DNA of 64,000 bases, from contig NZ_CP003915.1 of the NCBI RefSeq assembly GCF_000521505.1, positions 1,984,001 to 2,048,000 of the forward strand. The letters are read 5' to 3'. This DNA comes from Advenella mimigardefordensis DPN7. Lineage in GTDB: Bacteria; Pseudomonadota; Gammaproteobacteria; Burkholderiales; Burkholderiaceae_B. The number at the start of each line of letters is the position of its first letter. Position 1 is the first letter of the stretch. The translations under genes were made by a program, and so were the position numbers. Positions 44,544 to 51,542 of the stretch are shown one piece after another. Below the pieces are notes generated by a model, which did not search any database, was not told the origin of the DNA, and saw nothing but the letters and a program-made list of their open reading frames with translations.

Positions 44544-45089
44544 ATGAGTAAAACAATTAATATGCAAACTCAATATGACATCCGTATTCTCAGCGCGCTG
44601 CGCCGCATCACGCGGGCCATCGCTGTGCATTCGCGGCAACTTGCGGCGTATAACAATGTGACCGCACCGCAGTTAATCTGCCTGGGCGCCATTGTTGAGA
44701 ACGGACCCATTACGGCGACAGCCATCAGCCGCAAAATACACGTGAGCCCCAGCACCGTGGTCGGCATTCTGGATCGTCTGGAAGACAAGGGCTGGATTCG
44801 TCGGGAACGCGGCAGAGAAGACCGCCGCATTGTTTTTATTACTGCGACACAGGCGGGTATTGAACTGGTTCGGGCAACGCCATCGCCCATTCAGACCAAG
44901 TTGACAGAAGCGCTGAAGGATCTGCCGGAAACAGAACAGGCCGCCATCACTACGTCGCTTGAAAAAATTGTCATGCTCATGGAGGCGCACAGTGTTGTCG
45001 CCCATGAGGTTTCCAATGAACCGGCATCACCCATCCTGGATGTACCAGTGGCTGATACCTCGCACCCAGAATCCGGAATTTTAATTTGA
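44544..45089 (+). CDS. ectR: EctR, MarR-type regulator of the ectoine operon
   Basis: This 181-residue MarR-family protein has the winged [37 protein letters not shown] near residues 53-87 and a DRR wing motif. It lies directly upstream of ectA in the same direction, the arrangement found in methylotrophs and other proteobacteria where EctR represses the ect genes at low salt. The TGA overlaps the ectA TTG start, so regulator and enzymes share a transcript. A C-terminal tail of about 30 residues is poorly conserved. Confidence 0.9.
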   Translation: MSKTINMQTQYDIRILSALRRITRAIAVHSRQLAAYNNVTAPQLICLGAIVENGPITATAISRKIHVSPSTVVGILDRLEDKGWIRRERGREDRRIVFITATQAGIELVRATPSPIQTKLTEALKDLPETEQAAITTSLEKIVMLMEAHSVVAHEVSNEPASPILDVPVADTSHPESGILI

Positions 45090-45652
45090 TTGATACGGCA
45101 CTTAACACCTCTCAAACGTATTCGCAACATTCGCAAGCAGAAGGGGCGGCGCAAAACAATTCGCACCAACTGCGAGCACCTGCCAGAGCCGACGGTTATG
45201 ACATCTGGCAACTCATCTCCCAGTGTCCGCCGCTGGATTTGAATTCGGTATATAGCTATCTGCTCCTGTGTGAGCATTTTGACAAAACCTGCGTGGTCGC
45301 GCAGGCAAATGGGCAAATCGATGGATTTGTCTCCGCCTATCAGCCTCCTGATAAGGCCGATGTATTGTTCATCTGGCAGGTCGCCGTTCACGAGCGTGGG
45401 CGCGGCCATGGACTGGGTCAGCAAATGCTCAGCAGTCTGCTGGAACGACCAAACCTGGCGCATATCCGTTACCTTGAAACCACTGTAGGTCCGGACAACG
45501 CCGCTTCTCGTCGCATGTTCGCGGCCGTCGCTCGCAACATGGGCGCCGGCATCGAAGAAAGCCCGCTATTTGAACCAGAATTATTCGGGCCCGAGGCGCA
45601 TGACGATGAACGTCTTTTAAAGATTGGGCCGCTCAGGCCAACGCCGGGCTGA
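45086..45652 (+). CDS. ectA: L-2,4-diaminobutyrate acetyltransferase
   Basis: This 188-residue GNAT acetyltransferase makes N-gamma-acetyl-diaminobutyrate from acetyl-CoA. Recognisable blocks are [19 protein letters not shown], the acetyl-CoA-binding [14 protein letters not shown] and [21 protein letters not shown]. There is no in-frame ATG near the start; TTG 45086, four bases inside the ectR end and behind CCGGAA, is the best choice. The first 30 residues are low-complexity and not part of the fold, so the exact start is uncertain. Confidence 0.92.
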   Translation: MIDTALNTSQTYSQHSQAEGAAQNNSHQLRAPARADGYDIWQLISQCPPLDLNSVYSYLLLCEHFDKTCVVAQANGQIDGFVSAYQPPDKADVLFIWQVAVHERGRGHGLGQQMLSSLLERPNLAHIRYLETTVGPDNAASRRMFAAVARNMGAGIEESPLFEPELFGPEAHDDERLLKIGPLRPTPG

Positions 45653-45699
45653 AGTTCACCCAGGGCGTGCCCGGCGTCCGAATGCCAGTGACAGGCATT
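45641..45699 (+). other. Two stem-loops between ectA and ectB
   Basis: ACGCCGGGC (45641-45649) pairs with GCCCGGCGT (45669-45677). AATGCC (45681-45686) pairs with GGCATT (45694-45699), followed by GTCTTTT. The first stem begins inside the ectA 3' end. They may tune mRNA decay or partial termination within the operon. Confidence 0.45.
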
Positions 45700-45731
45700 G
45701 TCTTTTAATACTTAATCAAATAGGAAAAATC

Positions 45732-47030
45732 ATGGATTTAGAAATTTTCGACCGCATGGAGTCTGAAGTGCGTGGTTACGTACGTTCATTCCCCGTCATA
45801 TTCAATCAGGCCAAAGGCTCTGTACTGACTGACGAATCAGGAAAGGAATACATCGATTTTTTCAGTGGTGCAGGTACCTTGAATTACGGACATAACAATC
45901 CGATCCTTAAGAAGAAGCTGATTGAATACTTAAACACAGACGGCGTGGTGCATGGTTTGGATATGGCTACGTCGGCAAAAAAATATTTCATGGAAACATT
46001 TGAGCGCGTGTTGCTGAAACCGCGCAAAATGAATTACACACTGCAATTTACCGGCCCCACCGGTACCAATGCCGTGGAGGCGGCACTCAAACTGGCGCGT
46101 CAGGTGAAGGGGCGTTCCAATGTTGTGTCGTTTACCCATGGTTTTCATGGCGTAAGTGGTGGTTCTCTGGCGGTGACAGCCAATGAGAAATTCCGTGATG
46201 CCGCTGGTGTCTCGCTGCATAACACCGCCTTTATGCCTTTCGATGGGTATATCGGCCCCGATGTAGATACCATCGCCTATTTCGAACGCATGCTGGAAGA
46301 TCCCAGCAGTGGTCTGGACTTGCCGGCGGCCGTGATTGTGGAGACGGTCCAGGGAGAGGGCGGCGTTAATGTGGCCAGCTGGCGCTGGATTCGTGAGCTG
46401 GAAAAACTCTGCCGCAAGTTCGATATGCTGCTGATTGTGGACGATATCCAGGTTGGTTGCGGTCGTACCGGCAGCTTTTTCAGCTTTGAAGCAGCCGGTA
46501 TCAAACCCGACATTATTACGCTGTCCAAGTCGCTGTCCGGCTTTGGTCTGCCTATGTCACTTGTGTTACTGAAGCCCGAGCTGGACGTGTGGAAGCCTGG
46601 TCAGCACAGTGGCACCTTCCGCGGCAACAACCTGGCTTTTGTTACAGCGGCTCAGGCACTGGATAGTTATTGGAGCGATGATCAGTTTCAGAACGAAACG
46701 CGACGCAAGGAACGGATTGTGCGCGACTGGCTGGAGAACATCGTGCATAGCTTCCCGGAAGCCGGTTTCAGTGTACGTGGCCGCGGCCTGATCCAGGGGC
46801 TGGTATGTGATGCGACACCCGAGCTGGCCAATAAAATTGCCAAGCAGGCCTTTGCCCATGGGCTGGTGATTGAAACCTCCGGCGCTCAGGATGAAGTCCT
46901 GAAAATTTTGCCGGCGCTCACGATCGAGGATGCGCAATTGACGCGAGGCCTTGAGTTGATTGAGCGCAGCGTCGCAGAGGTCCTTAAGCAGGAAGGCAAA
47001 AAATCCAAAGTTCTCAAATTCGGAGCGTAA
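45732..47030 (+). CDS. ectB: Diaminobutyrate-2-oxoglutarate aminotransferase
   Basis: This 432-residue class III PLP aminotransferase turns aspartate semialdehyde plus glutamate into L-2,4-diaminobutyrate. EctB marks: FDRMESEVRGYVRSFPV at the start, FSGAGTLNYGHNNP, QFTGPTGTNAVEAALKLAR and the PLP lysine near 266 in TLSKSLSGFG. The start at 45732 is behind AGGAAAA; the upstream open frame is the ectA shadow. The next gene follows after five bases. Confidence 0.95.
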   Translation: MDLEIFDRMESEVRGYVRSFPVIFNQAKGSVLTDESGKEYIDFFSGAGTLNYGHNNPILKKKLIEYLNTDGVVHGLDMATSAKKYFMETFERVLLKPRKMNYTLQFTGPTGTNAVEAALKLARQVKGRSNVVSFTHGFHGVSGGSLAVTANEKFRDAAGVSLHNTAFMPFDGYIGPDVDTIAYFERMLEDPSSGLDLPAAVIVETVQGEGGVNVASWRWIRELEKLCRKFDMLLIVDDIQVGCGRTGSFFSFEAAGIKPDIITLSKSLSGFGLPMSLVLLKPELDVWKPGQHSGTFRGNNLAFVTAAQALDSYWSDDQFQNETRRKERIVRDWLENIVHSFPEAGFSVRGRGLIQGLVCDATPELANKIAKQAFAHGLVIETSGAQDEVLKILPALTIEDAQLTRGLELIERSVAEVLKQEGKKSKVLKFGA

Positions 47031-47035
47031 GAAAT

Positions 47036-47434
47036 ATGATAGTTAGAAATGTGAAAGATGTGATTGGTACTGATCTTGAAGTGAAAACCGACACCTGGCT
47101 TAGCCGTCGTGTGCTGCTGGCCAAAGACGGTATGGGATTTTCGTTTCACGAGACGGTTATTTTTCCCGGCACGGAAACCCATATTCATTATCAGAATCAC
47201 CTGGAGGCGGTATGGTGCGTGGAAGGGGACGGCGAGATCGAAACGATCGCCGATGGCAAGAAATACGCGCTGGGTCCGGGCGTGGTCTATGCTCTGAATG
47301 AACATGACGAGCACTGGCTGCGCGGTGGCAAAGAGCCGCTGCGTGTCATTTGCGTTTTCAATCCCCCCGTTACCGGCCTTGAGGTGCATGACGAAGACGG
47401 TGTTTATCCGGCCATGACCGAGGAAACCGCCTGA
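47036..47434 (+). CDS. ectC: Ectoine synthase
   Basis: This 132-residue cupin cyclises acetyl-diaminobutyrate to ectoine. EctC blocks: MIVRNVKDVIGTD at the start, FHETVIFPGTETHIHYQNHLEAVWC with metal-binding residues, and YALNEHDEHWLRGG. Length is standard. It lies between ectB and ectD with short gaps. Confidence 0.96.
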   Translation: MIVRNVKDVIGTDLEVKTDTWLSRRVLLAKDGMGFSFHETVIFPGTETHIHYQNHLEAVWCVEGDGEIETIADGKKYALGPGVVYALNEHDEHWLRGGKEPLRVICVFNPPVTGLEVHDEDGVYPAMTEETA

Positions 47435-47459
47435 ACTGTAAATAGATAAGGAGTACAAG

Positions 47460-48377
47460 ATGGTCGTAACCGACATTTATGAATCACGTACCAGCGGTAC
47501 TGCCGCCATTATCGCCAGACAGGAACCCGTGGTGTACGGAAACGGCGATTATGCCGATGCGCTCTCAGCCGAACAGGTTGCAGCGTACGAGCGCGATGGC
47601 TTTCTGGTGCTGGACAGCCTGTTTAGCGAGCAGGAAGTGACTGCGTTAATGAACGAAGTGCTGGCGATGGCGAACAACAGCAAAATCGCCGCCAGCGATG
47701 AGGCGATTACCGAGCCGGGCAGCAATGCGGTTCGTTCCATTTTCAAGGTACATGCCTTGAATAAGGTGATAGACAAGCTTTCACGCGATCCGCGTCTGAT
47801 TCATGTTGCACGTCAGATACTGGGATCGGAAGTCTATCTGCACCAGTCACGCGCCAATCTGAAGCCTGGGTTCAAGGGCAAGGAGTTTTACTGGCATTCA
47901 GACTTTGAAACATGGCACACGGAAGACGGCATGCCTGCGATGCGCGCCCTGAGTTGTTCAGTACTGCTCACTGACAACAACGAATGCAATGGTCCGCTGA
48001 TGGTGGTGCCGGGGTCACACCGGCAGTTCATTTCCTGCCGGGGCATCACGCCCGATGAGAATTATAAAAAATCGCTGAAGGCGCAGGAATATGGCGTGCC
48101 CGATCCGCTCAGCCTGGAGTTGCTGGCAGAGCAGGGCGGCATCAAAGCCATTACCGGCAAAGCCGGCTCAGTGGTGTTTTTCGATTGCAATACCATGCAC
48201 GGTTCCAATGGCAATATTTCGCCATGGCCGCGTGCCAACGTATTCATGGTGTATAACAGCGTTGAAAATACGCTGAATGCGCCTAAATACGGTTTGGCAC
48301 CACGTCCTGAATACATTGCGACACGGGCCTTCGAGGGCGCGCTGGAGCCTCTGGAGGCGCTGCAGGAAGTCGCCTGA
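47460..48377 (+). CDS. ectD: Ectoine hydroxylase
   Basis: This 305-residue Fe(II)/2-oxoglutarate dioxygenase converts ectoine to 5-hydroxyectoine. The iron ligands His146 and Asp148 (WHSDFETWH) and His247 (NTMHGSNGN) are in place, and the EctD signature continues EDGMPAMRALSCS. It is last in the operon, behind AAGGAG, with a terminator about 115 bp later. No ectoine-specific aspartokinase gene is present. Confidence 0.96.
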   Translation: MVVTDIYESRTSGTAAIIARQEPVVYGNGDYADALSAEQVAAYERDGFLVLDSLFSEQEVTALMNEVLAMANNSKIAASDEAITEPGSNAVRSIFKVHALNKVIDKLSRDPRLIHVARQILGSEVYLHQSRANLKPGFKGKEFYWHSDFETWHTEDGMPAMRALSCSVLLTDNNECNGPLMVVPGSHRQFISCRGITPDENYKKSLKAQEYGVPDPLSLELLAEQGGIKAITGKAGSVVFFDCNTMHGSNGNISPWPRANVFMVYNSVENTLNAPKYGLAPRPEYIATRAFEGALEPLEALQEVA

Positions 48378-48490
48378 TGGTTGACGCTGAGAGGATTGCT
48401 GCAGTTGAATGCGTATGGAATGGCCATGGCTTGGGCCTAATGTGTGAGCCTATGGGTATGTCAATATCGCAGTAGCAATATGAGCGAACG

Positions 48491-48522
48491 AATGGCCCCG
48501 ATTTTTCCGGGGCCATTTTTTT
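48491..48522 (+). terminator. Rho-independent terminator of the ect operon
   Basis: AATGGCCCCG pairs with CGGGGCCATT around a 7-nt loop, and seven T residues follow (48516-48522). This is the clearest terminator in the window. Confidence 0.9.
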
Positions 48523-48597
48523 GCCCGGAAAGTACGCTGTGATGTGACGCGATAGGGTGTTGCTGCCTGAAATAGCTGATATTTTCTGCAAATTGCA

Positions 48598-48631
48598 TAT
48601 AATCAGTCGATAGAGTGGGAAATCACACTCT
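48598..48631 (+). promoter_or_regulatory. Possible promoter/operator of the toxin-like pair
   Basis: TATAAT (48598-48603) is a good -10 box, but no -35 box is seen at the right distance. AGAGTG/CACTCT (48612-48617, 48626-48631) lies just after the expected start, where an antitoxin operator would sit. Confidence 0.35.
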
Positions 48632-48734
48632 CATATGTTTGATATTAGGCGATGCTTTCGTACGGTGAAGTGGATGGTGCCTTTGTTGTCATAAGAAGAA
48701 GCAGGCAACATGCTGCTGTACGGTGAGGTGAAGT

Positions 48735-48992
48735 ATGGAAATGAAGCTGGAAAATCTGGAAGCCATGACAGACGTGGAAGAAAAGGTATTCTGGAGAATG
48801 TTTGATGTAAGGATCGTGCGCGACGACGGCGCGGCTGCGCGCGCACACCTGCAGGCCGGCCGCCCGGTTTATTATCGCGAAGACAGTACGCCGCCCGGTC
48901 TGATCATCAAGGAGTTTCCCGATGGCCGGCGCCAGCTCGTGCGTTTTATCGATGGAGTCGAACAGACGGTAGACGATACGGCTGCGCGATGA
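48735..48992 (+). CDS. Small protein, possible antitoxin partner
   Basis: This is an 85-residue protein I do not recognise. It is charged, with acid-rich start (LENLEAMTDVEEKVFW) and a C-terminal half with alternating strands (PVYYRED, LIIKEFPDG, QLVRFIDGVEQ). No DNA-binding motif is evident. It follows GGTGAGG and its TGA overlaps the ATG of the zeta-like toxin gene (ATGA), the usual layout of toxin-antitoxin pairs. The antitoxin role rests on context alone. Confidence 0.7.
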   Translation: MEMKLENLEAMTDVEEKVFWRMFDVRIVRDDGAAARAHLQAGRPVYYREDSTPPGLIIKEFPDGRRQLVRFIDGVEQTVDDTAAR

Positions 48993-49606
48993 GTGCACCA
49001 AAACTCTGGGTGGTCGCCGGCCCGAACGGCGCGGGCAAAACGACGCTAACACGACTGCATCTGACGGGTCATCTGCCGGTGGTTAATCCGGATGATATTG
49101 CAGAGCAGCTTGATATTCACAATCGCAATACTGCACTGGTGCAAATGCGCGCTGGCAGGCTGGCCTTGCTGGCGAGAGATAAACTGCTTGCCGGCGGGCG
49201 CAGCTTTGCAATAGAAACAACGCTTAGCGGCAACTCTGAGCTAGATCTGATGTATCGCGCCCGCCGCGCGGGGTATCAGGTTATTCTGGCGTTTGTTGGC
49301 GTAGACGATGTGGGATTGCTTATTGCGCGGGTCAAGTCGCGTGTTGCTGATGGTGGTCATGCGGTTCCGCTTGAAGCGATACAGCGGCGTTACCGCCGCA
49401 GCATGGATAACCTGGGGTTTGCACTGCAGATTGCAGACCGTGCCTGGGTATTCGAAAACAAGCGCAAAAGAGGGCGCCGCACGCTACTGATTCGCGAGGC
49501 AGATCGTCTGAAGTATGTCAGCCAGTCGTTGCCGATGTGGGCGCGACAGGCTATTCCGACTGCGTTGCGCAAGCGCGACTGGCATCATAAAAAGAAAAAT
49601 GCCTAG
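48989..49606 (+). CDS. Zeta-toxin-like P-loop kinase
   Basis: This is a 205-residue P-loop protein. Walker A is GPNGAGKTT near residues 11-19; VNPDDIAEQL and AIETTLSGNSELD match the zeta toxin/UDP-N-acetylglucosamine kinase fold, where the Asp near 37 would be the catalytic base; an Arg-rich C-terminal part follows. Zeta toxins phosphorylate UDP-GlcNAc or related sugars and block cell-wall synthesis. Chromosomal relatives with different small partners are common. Toxicity is not shown by sequence. Confidence 0.8.
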   Translation: MSAPKLWVVAGPNGAGKTTLTRLHLTGHLPVVNPDDIAEQLDIHNRNTALVQMRAGRLALLARDKLLAGGRSFAIETTLSGNSELDLMYRARRAGYQVILAFVGVDDVGLLIARVKSRVADGGHAVPLEAIQRRYRRSMDNLGFALQIADRAWVFENKRKRGRRTLLIREADRLKYVSQSLPMWARQAIPTALRKRDWHHKKKNA

Positions 49607-49621
49607 CGTCGCGCAGGGCTT

Positions 49622-49693
49622 CAATCCGCACTGCAATCAGCGCTTCAGTCAGTACATCAATCAGCGGCTCAATCAACACTTCAATCAGGAATC
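49622..49693. repeat. Six imperfect 12-bp tandem repeats
   Basis: The consensus is CAATCA plus six variable bases. Units start at 49622, 49634, 49646, 49658, 49670 and 49682 and keep strict 12-bp phase. The last unit lies in the 3' end of the aldo/keto reductase gene, including its stop codon; the others fill the gap after the zeta-like gene. Confidence 0.8.
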
Positions 49694-50538
49694 GGCATAC
49701 TCATCAGCTTGGCGATCCATTCCGGATCCTTCGGGTCTCCGGCGCTGCGCTGGTTGGTGTCCAGGGCATTGATGGCTGCCATCTGATCATCGCTTAATTC
49801 GAAGTCATAGATCTGGAAGTTGCTGGCGACCCGGCTTGGTTTGCTGGAGCGCGGAATCGCCAGCGAACCGCGTTGCAGGTGCCAGCGCAGAATCACCTGG
49901 CCCACATCCTTGCCGTGGGCGCTGGCGATTTCCTGCAGAACCGGATTGGTCAGCAGTGTCGCGTCACCTCGGCCCAGGGGTGACCAGGCTTCCAGCAGAA
50001 TATCCTGTTCGTTCATATAGTTAAGCAGGGCACGCTGTTGAAACAGCGGATGCGTTTCCACCTGGTTGAGGACTGGCTTGTTGTTGGAGCTGGCCGCCAG
50101 CGCCTGCAGGTGGTCGATTTCAAAGTTGCAGACGCCAATGGCTTTGGTGAGCCCTTCGTCCTGCAGTTTTTCCAGCGCCTTCCAGCTTTCCCTGAAGCCT
50201 TCTACCGGCCAGTGCAGCAAATAAAGGTCTACGTAATCCAACCCGAGTTTTTTGAGCGATTTGTCAAAGGCGCGCAGGGTTTGCTCGTAGCCGAAGTCGG
50301 TGACCCATACTTTTGTGGTCAGGTGGTAGTCTTCGCGCTTCAATCCGGATTCAGTCAGTGCTTTGCCCACGAACGCTTCGTTCATATAACGAGCGGCCGT
50401 ATCAATAACGCGATAGCCGGTTTGCAGCGCCTGGGTGACCGCAGGTACGCAGATTTCTTCCTTATCCAGTTCCCATGTTCCAAAGCCCAGCGAAGCAATG
50501 GTTTGACCGTTATTCAGCGTAAATGTTTTCAATGACAT
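49681..50538 (-). CDS. Aldo/keto reductase (2,5-diketogluconate reductase type)
   Basis: This 285-residue NADPH-dependent carbonyl reductase is an (alpha/beta)8 barrel. The catalytic tetrad is visible as Asp in VIDTAARY, Tyr in AARYMNEAFVG, Lys in LTTKVWV and His in LLHWPV. C-terminal cofactor-binding IPRSSKPSRVASN is present. AAGGAATAACAG precedes the start. The stop codon lies in a run of 12-bp repeats, and a 20-bp tandem repeat lies 43 bp before the start. Substrate unknown. Confidence 0.9.
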   Translation of the reverse strand: MSLKTFTLNNGQTIASLGFGTWELDKEEICVPAVTQALQTGYRVIDTAARYMNEAFVGKALTESGLKREDYHLTTKVWVTDFGYEQTLRAFDKSLKKLGLDYVDLYLLHWPVEGFRESWKALEKLQDEGLTKAIGVCNFEIDHLQALAASSNNKPVLNQVETHPLFQQRALLNYMNEQDILLEAWSPLGRGDATLLTNPVLQEIASAHGKDVGQVILRWHLQRGSLAIPRSSKPSRVASNFQIYDFELSDDQMAAINALDTNQRSAGDPKDPEWIAKLMSMPIPD

Positions 50539-50580
50539 CTGTTATTCCTTGTCTGGTAGATTGGTTGAAAGTGCGGAATG

Positions 50581-50620
50581 CGTATGGTTGAGCTTATTAC
50601 CGTATGGTTGAGCCTATTAC
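50581..50620. repeat. 20-bp tandem duplication upstream of the aldo/keto reductase gene
   Basis: CGTATGGTTGAGCTTATTAC and CGTATGGTTGAGCCTATTAC are adjacent, with one difference. The 20-bp period is about two helical turns, so a regulator could bind both on the same face. Confidence 0.7.
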
Positions 50621-50713
50621 AGTTACCATACCAAAAACAAACGTCAGTTGTCTGACAATTTTGTTATGAAGCAAATGTTTGATGGCTTTTGTTTCCCAGC
50701 TAGCTGGAATAAG

Positions 50714-50749
50714 ACAAGTGGGTTGAAGCAAACAAGTGGGTTGAGGCAA
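50714..50749. repeat. 18-bp tandem duplication
   Basis: ACAAGTGGGTTGAAGCAA (50714-50731) is followed directly by ACAAGTGGGTTGAGGCAA (50732-50749), one mismatch. Confidence 0.7.
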
Positions 50750-50783
50750 AAGGCGTGTCCCGGGTCATCAAAATCGCTGGCAC

Positions 50784-50835
50784 AAAAAAATGCACCACCC
50801 AATTCGGCATCTTCCTGCCGTCTCTGGTGGTGCAT
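50784..50835 (-). terminator. Rho-independent terminator of the OsmC gene
   Basis: ATGCACCACC (50790-50799) pairs with GGTGGTGCAT (50826-50835). The 26-nt loop holds a second stem, CGGCA/TGCCG. On the minus strand the stem runs into a stretch of T, as needed for termination. Confidence 0.75.
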
Positions 50836-50915
50836 TCGGTCCGTGTCGTTTGCTGGCTGGTGCAGGGAACAGGATTCACCGACGCCGTTTAGCAAACGTG
50901 TTTACGGGTGCTGAA

Positions 50916-51467
50916 TTACTTGTCTTTCAGACTGATTTCAAATGCAATCGGATTGCGCATGGTGTTGGCAACAGGAGAGTAGTGGTTGGCATGTTGCACA
51001 ATGTCGTCCAGCTCTTCGCGCGTCGCATCGCCTTCGATATCTACTTTGACACGAATGGCCTGAAAGCCCATCTGAGCGGGTTCGCGCTCGGCGCCGCCGG
51101 CACCCCAGGCTGCACTGTTGCCGATATCGCCTTCAAGAAACACTTCGAGCTTGCTTAACTTCACGTTGCGCCATGTCGCAACAGCGGTAATGCCGACGGC
51201 AAGGCAGCCACCCAGGGCTGACAGAACGACTTCGCCTGGTGCGGGGGCGGTGTTTTCGCCCAGCAGGTGGTAGGGCTCGTCCACAACGACAGCCGGATGG
51301 CTGGGGTCGCGATTGGTCAGATAGCTGAGGGTGCGATATTGACCCACGGAGATGGTCTGGACCTTGTTGGTGCCGCGACGATCCGGGTTGTTGCGTCCCA
51401 TTTCAGAGAACTTTTCCAAACCCGCCCGGTCAATGGGGCGCAGATATTTTTTTTCCTCAGTACTCAT
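50916..51467 (-). CDS. OsmC-family protein
   Basis: This is a 183-residue OsmC/Ohr-fold protein. The cysteine in SALGGCLAVGITA corresponds to one of the two redox cysteines of peroxidase members; the partner cysteine normally found nearer the N-terminus is not evident, so peroxide reduction is uncertain. It starts behind AAGGAAATGAT and ends before a strong terminator, thus likely a single-gene unit. Confidence 0.87.
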   Translation of the reverse strand: MSTEEKKYLRPIDRAGLEKFSEMGRNNPDRRGTNKVQTISVGQYRTLSYLTNRDPSHPAVVVDEPYHLLGENTAPAPGEVVLSALGGCLAVGITAVATWRNVKLSKLEVFLEGDIGNSAAWGAGGAEREPAQMGFQAIRVKVDIEGDATREELDDIVQHANHYSPVANTMRNPIAFEISLKDK

Positions 51468-51497
51468 ATCATTTCCTTTTTAAGATTCGCCAAGAAG

Positions 51498-51529
51498 GGG
51501 CTGATCGCTATTTCATGTGTGATCAGCCC
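51498..51529. terminator. Stem-loop between valS and the OsmC gene
   Basis: GGGCTGATC (51498-51506) and GATCAGCCC (51521-51529) pair perfectly. On the minus strand the tail is C/T mixed rather than a T-run, so termination after valS may be partial. Confidence 0.4.
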
Positions 51530-51542
51530 GTGTATTGCATTA

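Larger units (their letters stand above)
48378..48734. other. 357-bp gap after ectD
   Basis: It holds the ect terminator (48491-48522), a TATAAT hexamer at 48598-48603 and an inverted repeat AGAGTG/CACTCT (48612-48631) before the toxin-like pair. I see no gene. Confidence 0.6.
50539..50915. other. 377-bp gap between two minus-strand genes
   Basis: It holds two different tandem duplications (50581-50620 and 50714-50749) and the terminator of the OsmC gene. Small frames on both strands cross the hairpin and have no support as genes. Confidence 0.65.

Noticed and set aside
49622..49693. CRISPR array
   Set aside because: Units are 12 bp, contiguous and imperfect, without spacers; it is a simple tandem repeat.
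50648..50914. Plus-strand 88-codon frame upstream of the OsmC gene end
   Set aside because: It crosses an 18-bp tandem repeat and the OsmC terminator hairpin, has no ribosome-binding site and resembles nothing I know.
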